Part shown: positions 8,702 through 16,781 of the stretch, in pieces
How positions within the stretch are numbered: the stretch's first letter is position 1
Layout of the letters: every line of letters starts with the position of its first letter
NCBI RefSeq assembly: GCF_045032955.1
Contig: NZ_JBJFZU010000002.1
Coordinates: 310,001-374,000, forward strand
Direction: 5' to 3'
DNA from: Ornithinicoccus sp045032955
GTDB taxonomy: Bacteria; Actinomycetota; Actinomycetes; Actinomycetales; Dermatophilaceae
Length of the DNA stretch: 64,000 nt
Made by a program: the position numbers and the translations under genes
The notes under the pieces: model-generated
Database searches by the model: none
The model's input: the letters and a program-made list of their open reading frames with translations, nothing else
What the model was told of the DNA's origin: nothing

Positions 8702-10575
8702 CGCGTCTGCCGACGAGCACCGCGCCGGACGGCACCCGTTATCGCGACCTCAACGGCAACGGGCGCCTCGACCCCTTCGAGGACCCTCGGCTCCCGGCGG
8801 CCGAGCGGGTCGAGGACCTGCTCGGCCGGCTCTCCCTGGCGGAGCGGATCGGGCTGCTCTTCCACACGGTGATCGAGTCCGGCGAGGGCGGCACCCTGCT
8901 GGACGGGCCCGGGGCGATCAGCAAGACCGGCACCCGGGAGGTGGTCCTCGGCAAGCACGTCACCCACTTCAACGTGCACGCCCTGGGCACCGCCCGGGTG
9001 GCGGCCCGGTGGCAGAACGCCCTCCAGGAGCTGGCCGAGGAGGCGCCGCACGGCATACCGGTGACGATCTCCAGCGACCCCCGGCACGGGTTCAGCGAGA
9101 ACGCCGGCGCCAGCTTCGCGGCCGGCGCCTTCTCGCAGTGGCCCGAGCCGCTGGGCATCGCCGCGCTGCGTGACGTCGACGACTGCCGCCGGTATGCCGA
9201 CGCGGTCCGCCAGGAGTACCGCGCGGTCGGCATCCGGGCCGCGCTGCACCCCACCCTGGACCTCGCCAGCGAGCCTCGATGGGCCCGCCAGCTGCACACC
9301 TTCGGGCAGGACCCGCAGGTGGTCGCCGAGCTGGGACTGGCCTTCCTGGAGGGGCTGCAGGGCGAACAGCTCGGGGAGCAGAGCGTGGCCTGCACCGCCA
9401 AGCACTTCCCCGGGGGCGGCCCGCAGGCCGACGGCGAGGACGCGCACTTCCCCTACGGCCGGGAGCAGGTCTACCCGGGCGGCCGGTTCGCCGACCACCT
9501 GTGGCCCTTCAGGGACGTGCTCGCTGCCGGCACTGCGGCGGTCATGCCGTACTACGGGATGCCGGTCGGTCTCGAGCTGGACGGGGAGGCGGTCCCCGAG
9601 GTCGGGTTCGGCTACAACCGGCGGATCGTCACCGAGCTGCTGCGCGACGAGCTGGGCTACGACGGGGTGGTGCTCACCGACTGGGAGCTCATCAACGACA
9701 ACCACGTCGGGGAGCAGGTGCTGCCGGCCCGGGCCTGGGGGGTCGAGCACCTGGACCCGCTGGGCCGGATGCAGCTGCTGCTGGAGGCCGGGTGCGACCA
9801 GTTCGGCGGGGAGGAGTGCGTCGAGCTGCTGGCCGAGCTGGTCGCGGTCGGTCGGGTCGACGAGGCCAGGGTGGACGCCTCGGCCCGCCGGCTGCTGCTG
9901 GTGAAGTTCCAACTGGGGCTCTTCGACGACCCCTACGTGGACGAGGACGCCGCCGCCGCGAGCGTCGGCACCGACGAGTTGCGCCGGGCCGGGCACGCGG
10001 CGCAGGCGCAGTCGGTCACCGTGCTGCACGACCCGGAAGGCCTGCTGCCGCTGGCCGACGTCGAGCGCCGGGTCTACGTCGAGGGGATGGACCCCGAGGC
10101 GGCGTCGGCCCTGGGGACCGTGGTCGACCGGGTGGAGGACGCCGACCTCGCGCTGGTGCGGATCCAGGCGCCCTTCGAGCCGCGCTCCGACCTGTTCCTG
10201 GAGGCGTGGTTCCACCAGGGGTCGCTGGACTTCCCACCCGGGCTGCCGGTGCGCCTCGCCCGGCTGGCCCGGCACTGCCCGCTGGTCGTCGACGTCACCC
10301 TGGACCGACCGGCGGTGCTGGCCCCGGTGCTGGAGGTGGCCGACGCGGTGGTGGCCAGCTTCGGCAGCAGCGGCCCGGCCCTGGTGGAGGCGTTGCAGGG
10401 AGCGGCCCGGGGACGGCTGCCCTTCGACCTTCCCCGGTCGATGGCGGACGTGCGCGAGCACGCGCCGGACCGGCCGGGCTTCGAGGACCCGCTGCTGCCC
10501 TGCGGGCACGGGCTCTCGGCCGGCGTCAGCCCTGGCGTCGCTGCAGGTAGCCCTCGGCGGCCCGGCGCCCGCTGA
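8698..10575 (+). CDS. GH3 family beta-glucosidase
   Basis: The 625-residue protein has no signal peptide and should act in the cytosol on imported oligosaccharides. The GH3 (alpha/beta)8 domain contains the nucleophile motif VVLTDWE (Asp about 328) and the KHFPGGG substrate loop; a second alpha/beta-sandwich domain follows. The N-terminus carries DLNGNGRLDPFED, a calcium-loop-like motif. ATG 8698 overlaps the hydrolase stop as ATGA. Its last 50 bp overlap the convergent FAD gene, so its true C-terminus deserves checking. In Listeria-type beta-1,2-glucan loci a GH3 enzyme handles sophorose, which matches this context. Confidence 0.88.
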   Translation: MTRLPTSTAPDGTRYRDLNGNGRLDPFEDPRLPAAERVEDLLGRLSLAERIGLLFHTVIESGEGGTLLDGPGAISKTGTREVVLGKHVTHFNVHALGTARVAARWQNALQELAEEAPHGIPVTISSDPRHGFSENAGASFAAGAFSQWPEPLGIAALRDVDDCRRYADAVRQEYRAVGIRAALHPTLDLASEPRWARQLHTFGQDPQVVAELGLAFLEGLQGEQLGEQSVACTAKHFPGGGPQADGEDAHFPYGREQVYPGGRFADHLWPFRDVLAAGTAAVMPYYGMPVGLELDGEAVPEVGFGYNRRIVTELLRDELGYDGVVLTDWELINDNHVGEQVLPARAWGVEHLDPLGRMQLLLEAGCDQFGGEECVELLAELVAVGRVDEARVDASARRLLLVKFQLGLFDDPYVDEDAAAASVGTDELRRAGHAAQAQSVTVLHDPEGLLPLADVERRVYVEGMDPEAASALGTVVDRVEDADLALVRIQAPFEPRSDLFLEAWFHQGSLDFPPGLPVRLARLARHCPLVVDVTLDRPAVLAPVLEVADAVVASFGSSGPALVEALQGAARGRLPFDLPRSMADVREHAPDRPGFEDPLLPCGHGLSAGVSPGVAAGSPRRPGAR

Positions 10576-11767
10576 CCATCGCGCCCTGGATCGACCCGGT
10601 GTCGAGGTGGTCCCCGGCCATGATCAGACCCGGGGCGACCTCCAGGGCCGAGCGGTCCTGCAGCGGAGCCTTCTGCACGGGCAGGGCATACCGGATGTCG
10701 TCCCGGCGCAGCAGCTCCCAGCCCTGCGTCGGGACGCCGTAGATGCCGGCCAGCTGATGGCGCACGGTGGCGTCGTCGACCGGCTCCTGGCCGGCCTGCA
10801 GCAGGGTGCAGGCGTGCACCAGGTGCCGTCCGTCGGGCGCGTAGGAGGGGGCGGCGTTGCTGAGCACCGCGGTGTTGATGACCGGACCCGGGTCCTCCCG
10901 CTGGTCGATGACCAGCAGCGACAGGTCGGTGGGTGCCTCGTCGGTGGCGAACCAGTGCGTGGTCAGGCCCTTGCCGGCGGCGGTCTCCGTGCCACTGAGG
11001 GAGGCCGCGGTGGTGGCGTCGGTCGCCAGCACCACCAGCTCGGCGTCGATGTCCTCACCGCCGGCGGTGCGCACCCGCCGCGGCTCCACCGAGACGACCT
11101 CGGTGGACAGCTCCACCGGCGTGTGCAGCCCCTCCGCGAGCTGCTCGGGCAACGCCTGCATCCCCGCCTCGGGGAGGCTGGGCTTGCCGAGGGCGAACAT
11201 CCGGGTCATCAGCCGGGTGAAGGCCGTCGAGGTGCTGCCGTCGTCCTCCAGCACCACCCCGGAGAGGAAGGTGTCGACCATCCGGCGCAGCGGCCCGTGC
11301 AGCTCCGCCCGGTCCATCGACTCCTTGCGGGACACGTCCTCACGGCCGCTGCGCAGCGTCCAGTCCTCGCGCAGCGCCGGGGCGGCCCACCGGGCCAGCG
11401 CGCCCAGGCTGGCAGGGTGGAGCTTGCCCGAGCGCATGGTCTGCGGGATGAGCTGCGGCTCACGACGCGGGTCGGCGACCACCAGCAGCTGGTCGGTGCG
11501 GTCGCTGCGGCAGGCGAGCCCGGCCGGCAGCGGCTGCAGGTGCAGCGCCTCCAGGTCGACGAGCTCGCGCACCATCGGGTATGCCGGATTCAGCAGCTGG
11601 AAACCGCGGTCCAGCAGGAAGCCGTCCACCTGGTCGGTGCGGATCCGGCCACCGACCGCGTCCGCGGCCTCGAGGACGCGGACCTGGACCCCTGCCTCCT
11701 GGAGCACATGGGCACAGGTGAGGCCGGCCATACCCGCCCCGACGACGACGACTTCGGTGGTGGACAT
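10526..11767 (-). CDS. FAD-dependent amine oxidase/phytoene-desaturase-like oxidoreductase
   Basis: The 413-residue protein starts with a Rossmann FAD motif (VVVVGAGMAGLTCAHVL) and has the C-terminal FAD contact GDHLDTGSIQGAMVSG typical of the flavin amine oxidase superfamily. ATG 11767 is preferred over GTG 11776. A TAGGGT -10 box lies 7 nt before the ATG, suggesting a leaderless transcript. The substrate cannot be told from sequence. Its 3' end overlaps the convergent GH3 gene by 50 bp. Confidence 0.8.
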   Translation of the reverse strand: MSTTEVVVVGAGMAGLTCAHVLQEAGVQVRVLEAADAVGGRIRTDQVDGFLLDRGFQLLNPAYPMVRELVDLEALHLQPLPAGLACRSDRTDQLLVVADPRREPQLIPQTMRSGKLHPASLGALARWAAPALREDWTLRSGREDVSRKESMDRAELHGPLRRMVDTFLSGVVLEDDGSTSTAFTRLMTRMFALGKPSLPEAGMQALPEQLAEGLHTPVELSTEVVSVEPRRVRTAGGEDIDAELVVLATDATTAASLSGTETAAGKGLTTHWFATDEAPTDLSLLVIDQREDPGPVINTAVLSNAAPSYAPDGRHLVHACTLLQAGQEPVDDATVRHQLAGIYGVPTQGWELLRRDDIRYALPVQKAPLQDRSALEVAPGLIMAGDHLDTGSIQGAMVSGRRAAEGYLQRRQG

Positions 11768-11822
11768 GGCTCCCACCCTAGGACCGTTGGTGGCCGACGT
11801 CCTGTTGTGGGTCCGGAGCCCG

Positions 11823-11910
11823 TCAGCCCGCCGACGGGCCTCCGGGGGCCTCCAGCCAGGACATCGACCGCAGCACGGCAGCGGTCGTCGCCAGGTGCCG
11901 GTCCAGACGG
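11823..11910 (-). pseudogene. Remnant of an amidase 3' end
   Basis: Read on the minus strand, about 26 codons before the stop at 11823 end in AVLRSMSWLEAPGGPSAG. The intact amidase at 16.8-18.1 kb ends in GVLRAMSWLEAEHPTPC. Upstream of this stretch nothing resembles an amidase. A hairpin (GCCCGTC/GACGGGC, 11818-11839) covers the stop. It is best read as a leftover or partial duplicate of an amidase gene next to the glycosyltransferase island. Confidence 0.55.
11848..11877. repeat. Left copy of 30-bp direct repeat flanking the glycosyltransferase island
   Basis: These 30 bp match 16804-16833 with one mismatch; the first 19 bp (GCCTCCAGCCAGGACATCG) are identical. Both copies encode the same end of an amidase on the minus strand. 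Confidence 0.75.
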
Positions 11911-12003
11911 CGCGATCGCCCGACCCGACCTAATGTCCAGACTGACGTCCGATGGTCGAGCATGCCGGAACGAGCGTGTGCCCACGTCACGTCGCCCACC
12001 CCG

Positions 12004-12267
12004 ATGACTGGAGGTCCTGCTGTGCACGTCGTGGTCGTGGCCCACGCCCGGCACCCGCTGGCCGAGCCCTTCGCCGGGGGCCTGGAGTCGCTGACGGCGC
12101 ACCTCGTCTCCGGTCTGGCCACGCGCGGGCACCGGGTCAGCGTGTTCGCGGCTCGGGTGCAGGACGACGCCGGACGGAGGGAGTGCGCCGCCCTCGAGCG
12201 GACCGCGCACCCCCGGACCGTGGGGTCGCTGGCCCTCTCCGGGGCCGAGGCAGAGCCCGGCCGGTGA
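12004..12267 (+). pseudogene. Truncated GT4-type glycosyltransferase (N-terminal fragment)
   Basis: The frame encodes a GT-B N-terminus with the nucleotide-sugar loop AEPFAGGLESLTAHLVSGL followed by RGHRVSVFA, but a stop at 12265-12267 ends it after about 87 residues, whereas GT4 enzymes have 350-400. No other frame continues the fold in the next 130 bp. It could start at ATG 12004 or GTG 12021 (GGAGG precedes the GTG). It is probably a decayed glycosyltransferase at the head of the cluster. Confidence 0.6.
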
Positions 12268-12397
12268 TCGGCTCTTGCCTGCACCACCGGGGGTCGTGTC
12301 ACCAGCGCCGCGCCACCGCCGTGGCCCGACGCACCCGGCACGACGTGAACGGGCTCGGTAGCCGCCCGGACCGGCCCGGGCGCTGGGAGGTGGGCGG

Positions 12398-13516
12398 GTG
12401 AGCGCGGTACGGGTGCGGCACGTCCCCGCCGCCCATCCCTACGTCGAGCACGTGCAGGCGGCGCCGACGGGCGCCTCCTCGCCCGCCGTGACCGTGCTCC
12501 CCGACCCGCCGGTTCCCGGCGCGCCCCCGGGCCGGTGGTGGCCGCACCCCGCGTTGGAGGAGGCGTGGGTGCGCCAGCACGCGCGTGAGCAGGACGTCCT
12601 GCACGTGCACTTCGGGATGGAGGCACGCAGCCTGCCCGAGCTGCGGGCCTGGCTGGACGCGCTCGCCGACCTGGGCCTGCCGCTCGTCCACACCGTCCAC
12701 GACATCGATCACCCCCACCTGCACGACCAGACGCACCACCGGGACGAGCTGGCCCTGCTCGTCGAGCGCTCCGACGGTCTGCTCACCCTCAGCGACGGTG
12801 CGGCCGATCGCGTCGAGCAGGAGCACGGCCGCCGCCCGCTCGTCCTGCCGCACCCGCACGTGGTCCCGCTCGCGCTGCTCGACGGGCCGCGCCCGGTGCA
12901 CGAGGAGCTGCGCGTCGGGCTGCACCTCAAGAACTTGCGCACCAACCTGGCGCCGATGCGCGTCCTACCGGCGCTGCTCGAGGCCCTGCCGGAGCTCTCG
13001 GCGCGGACCGTGCGCCCGGCCGTGCTGGAGGTCCGGGCGCACCCCGAGGTGCTGGACCCGGCCTTCCCCCGGCACGACGAGGCGCTGGCCGGGTTCCTGC
13101 GCCGGCTGCTCGGCGACCCACCGCCGGGGGTCGAGGTGGTCGTCGGCCCACGCCTGGACGACGATCAGCTCTGGTCCGCCCTGCAGGGGCTGGACGTGTC
13201 GGTCCTGCCCTACGCCTGGGCCACGCACTCGGGGTGGGTCGAGGCGTGCCGCGACCTTGGTACCTGGGTGCTCGCCCCCCGGGTCGGCCACCTCGAGGAG
13301 CAGGGCGGCGGGATGGTCCGGACGTGGGGGGCGCCGGACCGGGCTCCCGACCCGTCGCGCCTGGCCGACATCCTCGTCCGGTGCGCGGCCGGACCCCCCG
13401 CCCGACCCGGCCGGGCGGCACGGTCCGCGCAGCGGGTAGAACTGGCGCGACGGCACGCGCAGGTGTATGCCGGTGTCCTCGAGGGACGACGGATCGACGG
13501 GGGGAGCCCGCCATGA
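12398..13516 (+). CDS. GT4-like glycosyltransferase
   Basis: The 372-residue protein starts at GTG 12398. It has the GT-B blocks LHVHFGMEA and HTVHDIDHPH in the N-terminal half, and a C-terminal donor domain with DVSVLPYAWATHSGWVEACRDLG. It is predicted cytoplasmic and should transfer a sugar in surface polysaccharide or glycolipid synthesis. Its stop overlaps the WcbI-like start as ATGA, so the three island genes are one operon. The donor sugar is unknown. Confidence 0.72.
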   Translation: MSAVRVRHVPAAHPYVEHVQAAPTGASSPAVTVLPDPPVPGAPPGRWWPHPALEEAWVRQHAREQDVLHVHFGMEARSLPELRAWLDALADLGLPLVHTVHDIDHPHLHDQTHHRDELALLVERSDGLLTLSDGAADRVEQEHGRRPLVLPHPHVVPLALLDGPRPVHEELRVGLHLKNLRTNLAPMRVLPALLEALPELSARTVRPAVLEVRAHPEVLDPAFPRHDEALAGFLRRLLGDPPPGVEVVVGPRLDDDQLWSALQGLDVSVLPYAWATHSGWVEACRDLGTWVLAPRVGHLEEQGGGMVRTWGAPDRAPDPSRLADILVRCAAGPPARPGRAARSAQRVELARRHAQVYAGVLEGRRIDGGSPP

Positions 13517-14424
13517 GCGAAGACGGACGGCGTCGCCACTACGGCGGCTTCTACGGGCTGGAGGAGCTGCCCGCCACCGGGCGGCCGCGGCTGGCGGTCT
13601 TCGGCAACTGCCAGGCCGAGGCGCTGCGGGTCGCCCTCGACACCGCCGATGTCCTCGACACCGTGCGGATGCCGCCGGTGCACGAGCTGGAGGAGGCGGA
13701 CCTCCCCCACCTCGACCGCCTGCTGACCTGGGTCGACGTCCTCGTCGCCCAGGCGGTGGCCGACGACTACCAGGGTATGCCGCTCGGCTCGGACCAGGTC
13801 GCGACGCGGCTGCGACCGGGGGCGCGCGTGGTGGCTGCGCCCAACTACTTCTTCACCGGGCTCTACCCGGAGCAGGTGCTGGTGCGCCACCCGGACGTCC
13901 AGGACCCGCCCGTGGTGCCCTACCACGACGTGCGGCGGTTGGCGCGCGCTGCTGGGTGGGACGGTCCGTGGGAGGCACCGGCCGCGCTCGTGCGCCAGCT
14001 CGCCGCCGACTCGCTGGCTGAGCTCGAGCGGCGGGAGCGGACGCAGGAGAGCGTGCGCATCAGCGACGTCGTCCGCGCCGCCGGGGCCGAGGCGGGCCGG
14101 ACCGTCGACCACCCCGGCAACGAGGTGCTGCTGGCGCTGGCCCGGCGGGTGCTCGAGGACGTCCTGCCCGGTTCGGGCGCGGCCGTCCAGGATCCGGGGC
14201 GGGTGCTCCTCGCCTCCGTGGCCACCCCCCTGTCCCGCGGGGTCCTCGAGGCGCTCGATCTGCGCGGGGAACCCCGCGAGGGGTGGCTCGTGGACGGCGA
14301 GGCGGTCTCCGACGACGAGGTGGGGGACGCCCACGAGGAGTTCTACGCCCGTCACCCGCGGGTGGTCGAGGTCGGGGTGCAGAAGAGGGAGGACCTGCTG
14401 CGGCGGTGGGGATGGAGTCCGTGA
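13513..14424 (+). CDS. WcbI-family polysaccharide biosynthesis protein
   Basis: This 303-residue protein starts at the overlapping ATGA (13513). The motif LAVFGNCQAEALRVAL near the N-terminus is the hallmark of the WcbI family, CoA-binding proteins thought to acylate capsule sugars, and APNYFFTGLYPEQ is a second family-like block. Its neighbours are glycosyltransferases on both sides, fitting a role in decorating a surface glycan. The exact reaction is not established for the family. Confidence 0.78.
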   Translation: MSEDGRRRHYGGFYGLEELPATGRPRLAVFGNCQAEALRVALDTADVLDTVRMPPVHELEEADLPHLDRLLTWVDVLVAQAVADDYQGMPLGSDQVATRLRPGARVVAAPNYFFTGLYPEQVLVRHPDVQDPPVVPYHDVRRLARAAGWDGPWEAPAALVRQLAADSLAELERRERTQESVRISDVVRAAGAEAGRTVDHPGNEVLLALARRVLEDVLPGSGAAVQDPGRVLLASVATPLSRGVLEALDLRGEPREGWLVDGEAVSDDEVGDAHEEFYARHPRVVEVGVQKREDLLRRWGWSP

Positions 14425-16736
14425 CCCCGTCGTTGGTCCACCTCGTGCCCGGGCCCGAGGAGCACGGGGTCGTGCGGCACGGGCTCTCGGTGCATCCGCA
14501 CCTGGGCGAGTCCGAGCTCCTGCGGTGCGGCCGGCTGGACGAGCTGTCCGACGGTGCCGTCGCCGGGCGGGTCGTGGTCGCGCAGGTCACCGACCGGTTG
14601 CTGGCGTCCGCGCCGGACCGGGGGCTGGAGGAGTGGCGCCGGGTGGTGCGGGGTGCCGCCCGGGTGACGGTGGCGCTGCACGACCTGCCGCAGCGCTCGG
14701 ACGGGCGGCACCGCCGGGCGCGCAGCGAGCTCTACGCGGGACTGGCGGCCGGCGCGGACACGGTGGTCGTGGCCAGCTGCCACGAGCGGCTGCTGCTCGC
14801 GGCGGCGCTGCGCTGGGCCCGCCCTGACGTCGCCACCGCCGTGCTCGGGCGCACCCTGGTGGTCCCGCTGCCGGTCGAGCCCGACGCCGGCGCCGCGCCC
14901 CGACCCTCGTCACCGCTCACCCCGCCGCCACCACCGCTCACCGTCGTCACGCTCGGGTTCGTCTATCCGGGAAAGGGGCTCGAGGAGGTGGTGGACGCCG
15001 CTGCGCGGGCGGCCCGGGACCCCCGGTTGCGGGACCGCGTGGTGGAGGTCGTCAACCTCGGTGGGCCGTCGCAGGGCCATGAGGACCTGCTGGACACGCT
15101 GGCCGCGCGGGCCGAGGAGGCTGGGGTGCGCTGGCACGCCACCGGCTACGTGCCCGACGAGGAGTTGCCGGGTCTGCTCGCCGCCGCGACGGTACCGGTG
15201 GCGGCTCACCGGCACGTGTCCGCATCCGGCTCGGTGGCGACCTGGCTCGCCGCGGGACGGCGGCCGGTGCTGCTCGACTCGCGGTACGCCCGAGAGCTCG
15301 CGGCCCGGCTGCCCGGGACCGTGCAGCCGGTCACCGAGGACCGGCTGGCCCTGACGCTCGCCGACGCGCTGTCCGAGGCGTGCTCGCCGGACGGCCCGGA
15401 CCCGACCTGGCTGCCCCTCGACGTCCGCCTCGGGCCCACCCGGCAGGAGGCGGGGCGGCGGGTCGGGGGCGCCGCCCGCGAGCCGGCGGTCTCGGTCGTG
15501 GTGCCGTACTACCGCGACCAGGAGCTGCTCGACCTGCTCGTCGAACGCCTAGGCGCCCAGACCGGGGTCCGGGGCGGTCTGGAGCTGGTGGTGGCGGACG
15601 ACGGCTCACCCCGGCCGCCCACGCTGCCCGCCGCCCCGCACGGGGCGCTCGGGCGGATCCAGGTGCTGCGGCAGCCCGACGAGGGGTTCCGCCTCGCGGC
15701 TGCCCGCAACCTGGGCCTGGGGGCAACTACGGGTCGCGTGGTGGTCCTGCTCGACGGGGACACCGTGCCCGAGGACGGCTACGTGGCCACCTTGCAGCAG
15801 GCATGTCTGGACCGGCCGACCCTCGCGGTCGGCCGGCGACGGCACGCCGACCTGCGCGGGGTGGGGCGCTGGCCCCCGTCCGCAGAGCTGCCGGCGCCCG
15901 CCTGGCTGGCCGAGGGGTACGCGCGGACGCAGGACCTGCGGGCCGCCGACGACACGTCCTTCCGCTTCGTCATCGGCGCGGTGCTGGGGGTGTCCCGTGC
16001 GCTGCTGGACGTCGTCGGCGGGTTCGAGGGTCGGCTCACCGGCTACGGCGGGGAGGACTGGGAGTTCGCGTGGCGCTGCTGGCTGGCGGGGGCGGACCTG
16101 CGGCACGTGCCCGACGCGGTCGCCTGGCACGACGGCCCGGACGTCGCCGGCCGCGTGGACGCCGCGGGCACCGGGCTCGCAGGTGTCAAGAACGCCGAGA
16201 CCGCCCGCCTGGGCCGTCTGCTGCCCCACCCCCTGGTGCGTGGCCGCGGTTGGAGCCACCCCCAGCCGGACGTCGTCGTGGACCTCGACGTCCGGGGCTG
16301 GACGCACGGCCAAGTCGTGCTCGCGGTGGAGTCGGTTCTGCGGCAGGGTGACGTGGGGGTCTGGCTGACCGGTACGGACGCCACGGTGGGGCAGGGCGAC
16401 CTGCTCGACTGCCTGCCACCGGACGCCCGGGTCCGCGCGGGTCGGCCACCGGGCGAGGTCCTCGCCCGGTCCCGGGCCGAGGTGCGGCTGCAGCGGCCGG
16501 TCTGGGTGCGCCGGCTGCCCTGGCAGCCGTGGCCCGCCCGGGTGGACGTCCCCGACCCGTCCCACGGACCGTGCACGGATGACCCGGCGAGCGGCGTGCA
16601 GGTGCGGGTCACTCGCGGCACCGGCCGCGCCCGGCTGCAGGGCGGGCGGTCAGGGACGTGCTTCCTGAGCGCCGACGCGGTGGACCCCGTCCCGCCGGAC
16701 GTCGTGGTGGAGCACTGGCGGGCCGCGCACCCCTGA
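14412..16736 (+). CDS. Fused GT4-GT2 glycosyltransferase
   Basis: From ATG 14412 (or coupled GTG 14421) the protein has about 774 residues. Residues 1-350 look like a GT-B enzyme (VVTLGFVYPGKGLEEVVDAA and a C-terminal donor loop, VSASGSVATWLAAGRRPVLL). From about residue 360 a GT2 GT-A domain follows with VVPYYRD, DDGSP, the metal-binding DGDTVPE and the acceptor motif GGEDWEFAWR. The last 180 residues are Trp- and Pro-rich and match nothing recognised. Two transferases in one chain suggest two consecutive sugar additions to the same glycan. It overlaps the WcbI gene by 13 bp. Confidence 0.75.
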   Translation: MESVTPSLVHLVPGPEEHGVVRHGLSVHPHLGESELLRCGRLDELSDGAVAGRVVVAQVTDRLLASAPDRGLEEWRRVVRGAARVTVALHDLPQRSDGRHRRARSELYAGLAAGADTVVVASCHERLLLAAALRWARPDVATAVLGRTLVVPLPVEPDAGAAPRPSSPLTPPPPPLTVVTLGFVYPGKGLEEVVDAAARAARDPRLRDRVVEVVNLGGPSQGHEDLLDTLAARAEEAGVRWHATGYVPDEELPGLLAAATVPVAAHRHVSASGSVATWLAAGRRPVLLDSRYARELAARLPGTVQPVTEDRLALTLADALSEACSPDGPDPTWLPLDVRLGPTRQEAGRRVGGAAREPAVSVVVPYYRDQELLDLLVERLGAQTGVRGGLELVVADDGSPRPPTLPAAPHGALGRIQVLRQPDEGFRLAAARNLGLGATTGRVVVLLDGDTVPEDGYVATLQQACLDRPTLAVGRRRHADLRGVGRWPPSAELPAPAWLAEGYARTQDLRAADDTSFRFVIGAVLGVSRALLDVVGGFEGRLTGYGGEDWEFAWRCWLAGADLRHVPDAVAWHDGPDVAGRVDAAGTGLAGVKNAETARLGRLLPHPLVRGRGWSHPQPDVVVDLDVRGWTHGQVVLAVESVLRQGDVGVWLTGTDATVGQGDLLDCLPPDARVRAGRPPGEVLARSRAEVRLQRPVWVRRLPWQPWPARVDVPDPSHGPCTDDPASGVQVRVTRGTGRARLQGGRSGTCFLSADAVDPVPPDVVVEHWRAAHP

Positions 16737-16781
16737 CCACTCGCGCGTGGGTGCGGGGCGCGCGACCCTCCCGGACGCCCG

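Noticed and set aside
11823..12626. A full minus-strand gene ending in the amidase-like tail
   Set aside because: Only the last 26 or so codons resemble an amidase. The rest is Arg/Pro/Ala-rich and antisense to glycosyltransferase sequence.
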